A DNA stretch of 64,000 nucleotides. It comes from Bifidobacterium leontopitheci. GTDB taxonomy: Bacteria > Actinomycetota > Actinomycetes > Actinomycetales > Bifidobacteriaceae. The translations under genes were made by a program, and so were the position numbers. Where the stretch lies: positions 1-64,000 of the forward strand of contig NZ_WBVT01000003.1 in NCBI RefSeq assembly GCF_009193355.1, given 5' to 3'. Within the stretch, counting starts at the first letter, position 1, and every line of letters begins with the position of its first letter. The notes beneath the pieces were generated by a model, which saw only the letters and a program-made list of their open reading frames with translations, did no database searches and was not told the origin of the DNA. This document shows, one piece after another, positions 25,513 through 33,988 of this stretch.

Positions 25513-27258
25513 ATGACTGCGGGGAAAGTCGATTCTGTGTTGCAGTCGAATCGCAGAAAGATGATGAGGCCGGTCTTGGAGGCGCTGCGGGAGCTGGGAG
25601 GCAGCGGTGAACGGCCACAAGTGCACGAGCAGGTGGCGAAGGATCTTGCCGTCGGCAATCAGGATTGTTTCTATAACCAGAAGGATGTAGATTTCGTTCG
25701 CCTGATGCTTGTATTCGGCGGATACATCGAATCGGACACTGATGATGGTGTGTGGACTCTGACGGATAGCGGCAAGACCGTGAACATGACCGCCGAGCTG
25801 GCTTCGGACATAATACGTCGAAATAACCGGAAATACAAAGATCAGCGCGCGAAAAAGAAGGTCGCAGACAATGCTCTCGGCGACGGTGGCATTCCGGAGA
25901 AACGGTACTGGTCGTATCGTCCTGGTTCCAAGGCGGAACAATGGCAGAAGTGTCTGCAGAACTCCGTGATGCTGATCGGCTATGGCATAGTCGGGAATCT
26001 CGCGAAATGTAATGGCAGGAACGACATCCAACAGGCCTTGCAGAACTCCTATGGATTGAGCAATGCTCCCACAACTATTTCCCGTGAACTGTGGCAATTC
26101 GTTCATGATATGAGTGTCGGCGACATCATCGTTGCTGCTGACGGGCACAGAAAGATTCTTGGCATCGGCGAAGTGCAATCCGACTATGAGTATCAAGAGA
26201 GCGATACTGACGATTTCAACCATGTAAGGCAGGTTTTATGGACCGACAAGAGCGGTGATGATATCGTCATACAATCCGAAAAACAGTTTCATAACAAGAC
26301 GCTGAACGAAATCACCGGAAACCTTGACATGGTCCAGCAGATTGATGACCTGCTCGATGATGAGGCCATGGACGTCGACGATGCATCCACGGACGACGTG
26401 GAATCCTATTCCCGTGAACAGTTCCTTGACGAGGTGTACGTCGACGGACGAACCTACGACAATATCGACGCCGCACTCAAGCGCAAAAAGAACATCATCC
26501 TCATGGGCGCCCCCGGCGTGGGCAAGACCTTCATGGCGAAGCGACTCGCCTACTCCATCATGGGCGAGAAGGACTCCAAGCGCGTGGAGATGGTGCAGTT
26601 CCACCAGAACTACTCCTATGAGGACTTCATGCTTGGCTATCGGCCGAAAGACAACGGCTTCGAACTCAAATACGGGGTGTTCTACGAGTTCTGCAAAAAG
26701 GCCGAGGAAGACGAGGACCGCTCGTATTTCTTCATCATCGACGAAATCAACCGCGGCAATCTCGGCAAGATCTTCGGCGAGCTGTTCATGCTCATCGAGA
26801 ACGACAAACGCGGTTTCAGCCTCCGGCTTCCCTATGCGGATGAACTGTTCTCCATCCCCGCGAACGTGTTCATCATCGGCATGATGAACACCGCCGACCG
26901 GAGCCTGGCGATGATCGATTACGCGCTTCGTCGTAGGTTCGCGTTCATCGAGCTGGAACCGGGATTCGACGCCAAAGGCTTCATGTCGTATATGAACACG
27001 TTGCACAGCGAACGGTTCGACAGGCTCATCGCCGCCGTGAAGCACCTGAACCGGGAGATTTCTCGTGACGACTCACTGGGCAAGGGCTTCCGCATCGGGC
27101 ACAGCTATTTCTGCGGATTGACTCCCGAAACCGCGGACGAGCAGACTTTGACGGGCATTGTCGAATACGAGCTGGTTCCGTTGCTTGAGGAATACTGGTT
27201 CGACGATCCGCAAAAAGTCGAAGAGGAAGCCGGGAAACTGCGAGAGGCCATCCGATGA
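25513..27258 (+). CDS. mcrB: McrB-type 5-methylcytosine restriction GTPase
   Basis: 581 residues. An N-terminal winged-helix Mrr_N-like domain (about 1-85) comes first. A modified-base-binding module of the EVE/YTH-like kind follows (YWSYRPG at about residue 136, VGDIIVAADGHRKILGIGEV). An acidic hinge leads to the McrB AAA+ motor: Walker A GAPGVGKTF (332-340), VQFHQNYSYEDFMLGYRP, Walker B-like FFIIDEINRGNLGK (about 407) and the GTP-specificity MMNTADRSL (about 457). It would translocate DNA and activate the McrC nuclease at modified sites. ATGATG gives two adjacent starts, and the second has the better distance from AAGGAG. The base composition is clearly lower in GC than neighbours, suggesting horizontal acquisition. 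Confidence 0.93.
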   Translation: MTAGKVDSVLQSNRRKMMRPVLEALRELGGSGERPQVHEQVAKDLAVGNQDCFYNQKDVDFVRLMLVFGGYIESDTDDGVWTLTDSGKTVNMTAELASDIIRRNNRKYKDQRAKKKVADNALGDGGIPEKRYWSYRPGSKAEQWQKCLQNSVMLIGYGIVGNLAKCNGRNDIQQALQNSYGLSNAPTTISRELWQFVHDMSVGDIIVAADGHRKILGIGEVQSDYEYQESDTDDFNHVRQVLWTDKSGDDIVIQSEKQFHNKTLNEITGNLDMVQQIDDLLDDEAMDVDDASTDDVESYSREQFLDEVYVDGRTYDNIDAALKRKKNIILMGAPGVGKTFMAKRLAYSIMGEKDSKRVEMVQFHQNYSYEDFMLGYRPKDNGFELKYGVFYEFCKKAEEDEDRSYFFIIDEINRGNLGKIFGELFMLIENDKRGFSLRLPYADELFSIPANVFIIGMMNTADRSLAMIDYALRRRFAFIELEPGFDAKGFMSYMNTLHSERFDRLIAAVKHLNREISRDDSLGKGFRIGHSYFCGLTPETADEQTLTGIVEYELVPLLEEYWFDDPQKVEEEAGKLREAIR

Positions 27259-28334
27259 CATCGTCGGCCATGGCGTCGGCAGCCATAACGTCGCCCGGCA
27301 TTCCAATCCGGAATGTGTACTACATGCTGTCGTATGCCTTTCAGATTTTGCAGGAGCGGCAGTACCGGAAACTGGCCACGGAACCCTTTGACAACATCGC
27401 CGACCTATGCGCCGCCATTCTCATTCAGGGAATGACGGCGCAGATTAAGCGAGGTCTTTCCCGGGAATACGTTCCCCATACCGACGAACTGGACTCTCCC
27501 CGCGGCAAAATCGAAATCACCGAAAGCGTCCGCAAGGCCACACTGTCACGGAAACGGCTCGTATGCACGGTGGACGATTTCACTGTAGACTCGCGGCCGA
27601 ACCGCATCATCAAATCGACCATGCTGCTGCTGGTTCATGCCGACATCAGTCCCAATCGGAAAACGAGACTACGGCGGCTGATTGCCTGTTTGAATGGCGT
27701 AGGACGAACCGACCTGCGTCGAACCGACTGGCACATACGATTCGACAGAAACAACGAGACATATCGGATGCTCATCGGCATCTGCTATTTGGCAGTCAAA
27801 GGGCTGTTGCAGAGCTCCCAACCCGGAAAGGCCCTGCTCATGGATTTTCTCGACGACCAGCAGATGCACCGGATTTATGAGAAGTTCCTGTACGGATACT
27901 ATTCGCGCGAATGGCAAGGGCGCATCAGCACGACCCATCACCGCATCCCCTGGATGTGTTCGGCAGGCGAGGGACTGCCGGTCATGCAGCCCGACGTGGT
28001 GTTGGACGACGGCCGGGATGTGCTCATCATCGATGCGAAATACTACACGCGGACGATGCAGCGGAATTTCGGCAGCTACACGATGCATTCCGCGAACATG
28101 TATCAGATGTTCACCTACGTCAAAAACAAGACGGCGCAACTGGCGGCGAGAGGGAATGAGCACGCCGTGTCCGGTCTGCTGTTGTATGCGAAAACGGACG
28201 AAGAACGGCAACCGGACGGAGAATTTGATATGGGAGGCAATCGCATCGCCGTACGTACATTGGATCTGAATCAGGATTTCCGCGGCATCGCCAGCCAGCT
28301 TGACGATATCGTGACAAGGTATTTCCCCGATTAG
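27255..28334 (+). CDS. mcrC: McrC-type restriction endonuclease subunit
   Basis: 359 residues; PF10117 McrC. The N-terminal domain (IPIRNVYYMLSYAFQIL) docks on McrB, and the C-terminal PD-(D/E)XK nuclease has PDVVLDDGRDVLIIDAKYY with the catalytic D near 249 and D260-A-K262. The ATG overlaps the mcrB stop (ATGA), so translation is coupled and the two are produced together. McrBC cleaves foreign DNA carrying modified cytosines between two recognition sites. With the modified-base reader in McrB it forms a complete type IV restriction system; no methylase is nearby, as expected for type IV. Confidence 0.93.
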   Translation: MTSSAMASAAITSPGIPIRNVYYMLSYAFQILQERQYRKLATEPFDNIADLCAAILIQGMTAQIKRGLSREYVPHTDELDSPRGKIEITESVRKATLSRKRLVCTVDDFTVDSRPNRIIKSTMLLLVHADISPNRKTRLRRLIACLNGVGRTDLRRTDWHIRFDRNNETYRMLIGICYLAVKGLLQSSQPGKALLMDFLDDQQMHRIYEKFLYGYYSREWQGRISTTHHRIPWMCSAGEGLPVMQPDVVLDDGRDVLIIDAKYYTRTMQRNFGSYTMHSANMYQMFTYVKNKTAQLAARGNEHAVSGLLLYAKTDEERQPDGEFDMGGNRIAVRTLDLNQDFRGIASQLDDIVTRYFPD

Positions 28335-28382
28335 GATTCAGTGTCGGAAATGCTGTACGGATGCGGAAAGGAGAGCAGACCC

Positions 28383-28592
28383 ATGGATATGGAGATGCGG
28401 CGGGCGCTGCAGGCGCAGTTGTTGCGGATCGACGGGCTCAAAGACGAGATAGGGGAGTTGCGGGGGCGGCTGAGCGATCCGGATGCCGACGCGGTGGCGA
28501 TCGAGGCGCGGATCGCGCAGTTGCAGGATGAGATCGACCGGATCCGGCAGATGCGCGAACGGGCGAGGAAGCCTACAGTCGGCCGGTCGTGA
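28383..28592 (+). CDS. small coiled-coil protein, 69 residues
   Basis: Starts at MDMEMRRALQAQLL ten bases after AAAGGAGAG. Almost the whole protein (residues 3-60) is predicted coiled coil with leucine/isoleucine heptads (LLRIDGLKDEIGELRGRL, ARIAQLQDEIDRIRQM). It ends in a short basic tail. No family recognised. It lies 48 bases after mcrC but has the high-GC codon use of the chromosome rather than that of mcrBC, so it may not be part of the island. Confidence 0.55.
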   Translation: MDMEMRRALQAQLLRIDGLKDEIGELRGRLSDPDADAVAIEARIAQLQDEIDRIRQMRERARKPTVGRS

Positions 28593-28621
28593 TGCGCCGG
28601 CCGACGCCGTGCCCGCGACAT

Positions 28622-28890
28622 GCGTCCGTTCCCGACCAGGAGACTCACCGGGCTGGTTGAAAACAGACGCAAACCCGGTCGTCGGCGTCCGTTTCCGACT
28701 AAGAGGCTGGGGAAGTTGGTCGGAAACGGCCGCGAATAGGGCCGCCAGCGTCCGTTCCCGACCAAGAGGGCCGACCGGCTGGTGAGAAACGGACGCAACA
28801 CACCCCCTGTGCGTCCGTTTCCGACCATAAGCATGGCGGTGGAAGTCGAAAACGGCCGCCGAGAGAACCCCCGGCGGCCGTTTCCATCAG
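28622..28890. repeat. palindrome array, exact 63-bp period
   Basis: GCGTCCGTTTCCGACCA-type units start at 28622, 28685, 28748, 28811 and (partial, GCGGCCGTTTCC) 28874, each exactly 63 bases apart. Each unit is an inverted repeat: in the second, CCGTTTCCGAC pairs with GTCGGAAACGG. The first, third and fourth have GCGTCCGTT / AACGGACGC-type arms with substitutions. The array fills the 315-base gap between the coiled-coil gene and phnX; nothing else is seen there. Confidence 0.85.
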
Positions 28891-28907
28891 AATCGTTCAG
28901 GCTCGGA

Positions 28908-29690
28908 TCAGGCGATCTGCCGCAGCAGGGCCGGCAGCTCGGCCATTGTGTCGATGACCGCATCGGCGCCGGCGCCCACGAAGGCGTCACGTGCGGCGGC
29001 GCGTGCGGCGGCACGGTCGGCCGGCGACAGCGCGGTGAACTCGGCCTGGCTGAGCGCCATCTGCGAGCTGCCCTCCGTTACGCCGACGGTGAACACGCCG
29101 GCGTTCTTGCCCTCGCGGATGTCGGAGAGCGTGTCGCCCACCTTGACGGCCTTGCGCACGTCGGTGACGTGCAGCGCCTCAAGGTTCTTGAAGACCATGT
29201 ACGGGTAGGGGCGGCCATAGCCGTCCGTGCCGTCCGGGCTGATCCAGAAGTCGGGGTCGTAGCCGTTCTCCTTGGCCTTGGGCACGACGATCTCCATCAT
29301 CTTGTCGGTGTAGCCGGTGGTCGAGCCGATCTTCAGGCCGTCCGCGCGCAGGGCGGCCACCGCGTCAAGCACGCCCGGCTTCGGGTCGGCGAAACGGTCC
29401 AGGATGGACAGCAGCTTCGGCTCGAAGCGCGAGTACACGGCGTCCGTGTCGGCCTCGGTCGGCGCGGCGCCATGCTCGTCCTCCCAGGCGCGGGCGATGC
29501 GCTCCATCTTCAGCATGGTGGCGATGTGGTCGTGCTTGAGCATGCCCATCGGCTTGCGGGTCTCATCCATGGTGGGGGTGATGCCGAACTCCTTGAACGC
29601 CTCCTGGAAGGCGCGCACGGGCGCGAAGCAGCCGTAGTCCACGGTCGTGCCCGCCCAGTCGAAGATGACGGCTTCAAAACGGTTGGTCAT
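28908..29690 (-). CDS. phnX: phosphonoacetaldehyde hydrolase
   Basis: HAD-superfamily enzyme that splits phosphonoacetaldehyde into acetaldehyde and phosphate; cytoplasmic. 260 residues, the usual length. The HAD nucleophile is D11 in FDWAGTTVDYG, and the family-specific Schiff-base lysine K52 is in RKPMGMLKHDHI. GSTTGYTDKMMEIV and KVGDTLSDIREGKNAGVFTVGV complete the HAD core. It is last in a minus-strand operon after phnW (47 bases apart), with the two genes encoding consecutive steps. ATG is followed by TNRFEAVIFDW; AAGGAG stands a few bases upstream. Confidence 0.94.
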   Translation of the reverse strand: MTNRFEAVIFDWAGTTVDYGCFAPVRAFQEAFKEFGITPTMDETRKPMGMLKHDHIATMLKMERIARAWEDEHGAAPTEADTDAVYSRFEPKLLSILDRFADPKPGVLDAVAALRADGLKIGSTTGYTDKMMEIVVPKAKENGYDPDFWISPDGTDGYGRPYPYMVFKNLEALHVTDVRKAVKVGDTLSDIREGKNAGVFTVGVTEGSSQMALSQAEFTALSPADRAAARAAARDAFVGAGADAVIDTMAELPALLRQIA

Positions 29691-29737
29691 TGTCGTGACT
29701 CCTTCACTTGCCACTTGTCGTTTGTGTCCCGCACGTC

Positions 29738-30946
29738 TCACGCGGTGAGCTTCACACCGGCGGGGGCGGCCGCCTTGATCGGCGCACCGGCCTTGTCCAT
29801 CGCCGCGATCGCCTCGGGCACGGAGGCCGAGCCGGTGGCCGCCTCCAGCAGGCCGCGCTCGCCCATGTACAGGGCCAGCAGCTCGGTCACCTTCTCGATG
29901 TCGTCGGTGTAGATCTCGCCGATGTTGCCCAGACGGAACGTGTCCTCGTCGGTCAGCTTGCCCGGGTAGATCGCGTAGCCGCGCTCCTTGATGAACTCGT
30001 ACATGTCGTGGAAGTCGAAGCTCGTGCCCTGCGGGTAGAGGAACGTCGTGATGATCGGCCCCTGATGCTCGTTCAGGAACACGCGGAAGCCGAGCGCCTT
30101 CATGCGGGCGATGAGCAGGTCGTTGTTCAGCTGGTAGCGGGCGGAGCGCGCGGGGATGCCGCCCTCGGCGAACATCTCGTCGAGCGCCTTGGAGAAGGCG
30201 AGCACCACGTGCGTCGGCGAGGTGTAGCGCCACTTGCCGTTAGCCTTCTCCAGCGTGTTCCACTGGTCCCACAGGTCGAGCGAGAGCGAACGCGCCTTGC
30301 CCTTCGACGCCTCGAGCTTCGCCTTGTTGCAGATGATGAAGCTGAAGCCGGGCACGCCCTGAATGCACTTGTTGGCCGAGGAGACGAGGAAGTCGATGCC
30401 CCAGCCGGCCACGGGGATGTCCACGCCGCCGAAGGAGCTCATCGCGTCGACCATGAACGTGCAGCCGTGCGCCTTGGCGACGGTGGCGACCGCGGCGATG
30501 TCGTTGAGCAGGCCGGAGGTGGTCTCGGAGTGGATCATCGACACGTGGGTGATCGACGGGTCGGCGTCAAGGTACTCCTCGACCTTCGCGGCGTCCGGGA
30601 TGCGGTCGTACGGCTCGGCGTACTGCGTGTAGGCGATGCCCGCATGCTCGCAGATCTTCACCTGACGGTCGCCGTACGCGCCGTTCGTGCACAGCAGCAC
30701 CTTCTCGTCACGGCCGATCACCGACGTGAGCACGCTCTCCACGCCGAACGTGCCGGAGCCCTGCATGAGCACCACCGTGTAGTCCTCCGGGTCGCAGTGC
30801 GCGAGCTCGAGCAGCTGGCGGCGGATCTTCTGCGTGATCTGCTGGTAGTCCTCGTCCCACGTGCAGTGGTCGAAGAGCATCTCCTCCTTGACCGTGCGGG
30901 TGGTGGTCAGCGGTCCCGGGGTGAGCAGCTTGTATTCGTTGGCCAT
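29738..30946 (-). CDS. phnW: 2-aminoethylphosphonate--pyruvate transaminase
   Basis: PLP class V aminotransferase: 2-aminoethylphosphonate + pyruvate gives phosphonoacetaldehyde + L-alanine. 402 residues. The PLP lysine is K193 in SSANKCIQGVPGF, with the cofactor aspartate D167 in FMVDAMSSFGG. The N-terminal LLTPGPLTTT and YTVVLMQGSGTFGVESVL motifs are those of PhnW. The C-terminal tail beyond about 365 is longer than usual. AGGAA precedes the ATG. It lies downstream of the transport genes with a 176-base gap that contains ACTACGTA-type sites, so it probably has its own regulated promoter. Confidence 0.95.
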   Translation of the reverse strand: MANEYKLLTPGPLTTTRTVKEEMLFDHCTWDEDYQQITQKIRRQLLELAHCDPEDYTVVLMQGSGTFGVESVLTSVIGRDEKVLLCTNGAYGDRQVKICEHAGIAYTQYAEPYDRIPDAAKVEEYLDADPSITHVSMIHSETTSGLLNDIAAVATVAKAHGCTFMVDAMSSFGGVDIPVAGWGIDFLVSSANKCIQGVPGFSFIICNKAKLEASKGKARSLSLDLWDQWNTLEKANGKWRYTSPTHVVLAFSKALDEMFAEGGIPARSARYQLNNDLLIARMKALGFRVFLNEHQGPIITTFLYPQGTSFDFHDMYEFIKERGYAIYPGKLTDEDTFRLGNIGEIYTDDIEKVTELLALYMGERGLLEAATGSASVPEAIAAMDKAGAPIKAAAPAGVKLTA

Positions 30947-31004
30947 GGTCGTGATGTTCCTTTCTGTTTGGCGCTGTGGCTGTGTTGCGATGCTGTGTGC
31001 CGAC

Positions 31005-31047
31005 TGTAGTCACTTGCGTAGTTCATGGCATCTTCTACGTAGTTTCC
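31005..31047 (-). promoter_or_regulatory. putative operator upstream of phnW, ACTACGTA motif
   Basis: Within 43 bases the plus strand reads TGTAGTCAC, GCGTAGTT and CTACGTAGTTT. On the minus strand these are GTGACTACA, AACTACGC and AAACTACGTAG. The same AACTACGTA core is found in front of the ABC ATPase gene (34997-35030) and nowhere else that I noticed, which points to a shared regulator, most simply the RpiR-family protein at 35094-35996. Confidence 0.5.
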
Positions 31048-31122
31048 GTGATGCCGTCGGCGTGTCGGTTGTAGTTCTGATGGGTTTGTTCAGTCGCCGT
31101 TCAATTTGCGGCGGCCGGCCGC

Positions 31123-33987
31123 TCACTCGCCTTGGGCGATGCGCTTGCACTCGGCGGAGAAGTCCTGCTGCTGTTGCAGCAGGTCGACGGTCAGCGGCTT
31201 GGGGAAGGTCTTCGACCGCTTGGACGCGTTGGCCGGGGCCTTCTCGCCCACGTACAGCGGCGTCGGATAGGTCTGCAGCAGCTCCTTGCGGCCCTTGTCG
31301 ATGATCACGCCGGCCATCTTCTGCGCCTTCGGGTTGGTGGCGCGGCCCTTGTCGAGCACCGCCACCGATTCGGTCAGCGAGTAGTTGCCCTCGGTCGGGT
31401 CGACGTAATCGATCGGCAGGCCGTTCTTCTTGTCGGCGACCGCTTGGTGGCGCAGGCCGAAGCCGATCGCCACCTCCTTGGCGCGCACGGACTTGAGCGG
31501 GCCGGAGCCGGACTGTTCGAGGTGAGGGCCGGCGTTGCGGTAGATGTCCGTCAGGATCCGCCTGCCCTTCTCGCCGGTGCCGTACGCGTCGACGATGGCC
31601 TGCACCATCAGCCAGCCGGTGGAGGAGCCCTCCATGTCGGGCACGGAGATCAGCCCCTTGTATTCGGGCTTGGCAAGGTCCGCGTAGCTCTTCGGCTTGG
31701 GCACGCCCGCGGCCTTGAGCGCCTCCGTGTTGATGATGATCGCGCCCTCCTGCGCGGTGGTGGGGGAGCGGTAGGCCGGGGCCTTCGAGTTCTCCGAGTC
31801 GCCGAGCAGCTTGGAGTGCACGTCCGTCAGGTTCGCGAACATGTGGTTGCGCTCCTGCGCGGAGTCCACGTAGTAGGAGCTCATCGTCAGCATGTCGGCC
31901 TCCAGCGCCTTGCCTTCGGCGAGCATCTTGCCGCCGAGCTCGGAGGTGCCGAACTCCTGGATGATGTACTGGTCCTTGTAGCCGTTGTCGTCGAGCGCAT
32001 GCTCGAACGCGGTGACGGCCTCCTCGTCGGCGTTCGTGTAGATGACGACCTTGCCGCCGGCGGCCGAAGCCCCCGTGGAGACGGTGCCGAACGTGACGAG
32101 CAGCACGACGACCACCGCCGAGACGATGCTCGTCAGCAGGTTGCGGGCGCGGCGGTTGCCGTCGCTCGGCAACTGGAATGCGGCCTGCGCGGCGGCGAGC
32201 TGACGGCTCGGGCGCACGGTGCTGAACGAGGCGGCCACCTGCGGCGTCTTCACGGTCGCACGCGCCTTGGCCTTCGCCTTTACTCGGCTGCGCGAACGGT
32301 CGCGGGTGGCGAGCGAGATCAGGCCCTTGACCACGAGGTTCACCACGAGGATGAGCAGCGAGAGCACGAACACGTCGTCGAACTTGGCGATGTGCTGCAG
32401 TGCGGAGATCTTCGTGGTGATGACCTGCGTGCGTGCGCCGGTGAGGAACACGACCGCCGAGATGGTGACCATCGCGTTGACGAAGTAGTAGCCGAAGATC
32501 TGCAGCAGCGTGGGCCACGCGTTCGGCGTGACCACGCGCACCAGCGTCTTGATCCAGTTGTCGCCCATGAGCTTGGCCGTGGTCTCCCAGCCGGCGTTCA
32601 TCTTGGTGAGCGAATCCTTGATCATCTGGTACGGGGTCGCGAAATAGTGGATGATGTTCGCGATGATCAGGATCCAGAACGTGTTCTGCAGCGGCGAGCC
32701 GGAGAACATGAACAGGAACGCGATGCCGAGCACCATGCCGGGGACCGTGTTGATGATCGCGGAGGTCGCGTCCACGCAGCGGCGCGCCCAGCCGGGCAGC
32801 TTGGAGCGGGAGGTGACCAGGCCGGCCGCGTAGACGAACAGGCAGCCGAAGATGGCCGTCATGACCGCCACGTACAGCGAGTTGACGAACACCTGCGACA
32901 GCTGCGAGTCGGTGAACAGGTTCGCGATGTGCGCGAACGTGAAGCCGAGGCTGTCAGGCCATTCCTTGACGAACGGGATCATCAGGATCACCAGGAACAC
33001 GCTCAGCGTGCACACGAGCGTCGCCACGGAGAGGATGCCGCACACCCAGTCGCGGCGCCTGCCCTTCGGCAGGTCCACCTGGCTGATCTGCTTGTAGCGG
33101 ATCGCGAACCGTTCGAGCACGGTCATCAGGATGATCGAGATGATCGAGGGAATGAGCATGAACACCGCGATCACGGCGCCGCGGTTGAAGTTCGGGATCG
33201 AGCCGAGCATCTGGTTGAACAGCGACATCGCCAGCACATCATAGGTGCCGCCCACCGAGGTCGGGATGCCGTAGTCGGTGAACGCGAGGAAGAACGACTG
33301 GATGAACGCGACGGCCAGCGTGCCGACCAGCGGGCGCAGCACCGTGTTCAGGAACGTCGTGAGCGGGTTGTCGCCCATGATGTGCGAGACGATGATGAAC
33401 TTCTTGTCGACGAACCGGAAGCTGTTGTTGATCAGCAGGAAGCAGGTCGGCAGCGTGTAGATCACATAGCCGATCAGCAGGCCGTTGAAGCCGTAGATGT
33501 CGAACAGCGGATGCCCGATCAGCTGCGTGATCAGGCCGTTCTTGCCGAACGAGTAGATGATCGCGAAACCGTACGTGATGGTCGGCAGCAGCATCGGCAG
33601 CTGGGCGAGCAGCGCGACGGCCTTCTTGAAGCCGCGCGGCACGTTCGTACAGTTGATGGTGTAGCTCAGCAGGAACGCGAGCACGACGGCGACGAGCGCG
33701 GAGACGGCGGAGACGGTCAGCGAGTTGGTGATTGAACGCACGAACTCCGGTTTGCTCAGGATCGTCGCGTAGTTCTCCATCGTGGCCGAGCCGCCGGCGG
33801 TGGTGAACGAGCGGATGATCACCAGGATCATCGGCACGACGAGGAAGACGAGGAAGCACACCGAGACGACCGCCATCAGCGTCCACAGTTCGGTCTGCTT
33901 GGGCCTGCGCGGACGGCGTTCGTAGTTGACGATTTCGGGGCGGATGTTGGGCAGTTGGTTGCCGGCCTGGATCGCTTCGGTCGTCAT
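31123..33987 (-). CDS. ABC transporter permease fused to its substrate-binding protein (2-aminoethylphosphonate type)
   Basis: 954 residues. Residues 30-300 and 310-565 are two consecutive binding-protein-dependent permease domains of the FbpB/ThiP/PhnUV kind, with about a dozen helices. A basic linker (RSRSRVKAKAKARATVK) is followed by one more TM helix (about 617-635) and, from about 646 to the end, a complete type 1 periplasmic-type binding protein (VVIYTNADEEAVTAFEHAL, FGTSELGGKMLAEG, LISVPDMEGSSTGWL). The binding domain is thus tethered outside the cell to the permease. It starts one base after the ATPase stop and precedes phnW/phnX, which is why the substrate is inferred to be 2-aminoethylphosphonate. 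The stop lies in the strand before phnW. Confidence 0.9.
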   Translation of the reverse strand: MTTEAIQAGNQLPNIRPEIVNYERRPRRPKQTELWTLMAVVSVCFLVFLVVPMILVIIRSFTTAGGSATMENYATILSKPEFVRSITNSLTVSAVSALVAVVLAFLLSYTINCTNVPRGFKKAVALLAQLPMLLPTITYGFAIIYSFGKNGLITQLIGHPLFDIYGFNGLLIGYVIYTLPTCFLLINNSFRFVDKKFIIVSHIMGDNPLTTFLNTVLRPLVGTLAVAFIQSFFLAFTDYGIPTSVGGTYDVLAMSLFNQMLGSIPNFNRGAVIAVFMLIPSIISIILMTVLERFAIRYKQISQVDLPKGRRRDWVCGILSVATLVCTLSVFLVILMIPFVKEWPDSLGFTFAHIANLFTDSQLSQVFVNSLYVAVMTAIFGCLFVYAAGLVTSRSKLPGWARRCVDATSAIINTVPGMVLGIAFLFMFSGSPLQNTFWILIIANIIHYFATPYQMIKDSLTKMNAGWETTAKLMGDNWIKTLVRVVTPNAWPTLLQIFGYYFVNAMVTISAVVFLTGARTQVITTKISALQHIAKFDDVFVLSLLILVVNLVVKGLISLATRDRSRSRVKAKAKARATVKTPQVAASFSTVRPSRQLAAAQAAFQLPSDGNRRARNLLTSIVSAVVVVLLVTFGTVSTGASAAGGKVVIYTNADEEAVTAFEHALDDNGYKDQYIIQEFGTSELGGKMLAEGKALEADMLTMSSYYVDSAQERNHMFANLTDVHSKLLGDSENSKAPAYRSPTTAQEGAIIINTEALKAAGVPKPKSYADLAKPEYKGLISVPDMEGSSTGWLMVQAIVDAYGTGEKGRRILTDIYRNAGPHLEQSGSGPLKSVRAKEVAIGFGLRHQAVADKKNGLPIDYVDPTEGNYSLTESVAVLDKGRATNPKAQKMAGVIIDKGRKELLQTYPTPLYVGEKAPANASKRSKTFPKPLTVDLLQQQQDFSAECKRIAQGE

Positions 33988-33988
33988 C

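Noticed and set aside
31132-33735. 867-codon frame opposite the permease-binding protein gene
   Set aside because: The reverse strand carries complete permease and binding-protein motifs; this frame is a Leu/Val/Gly/Arg/Asp-rich shadow.
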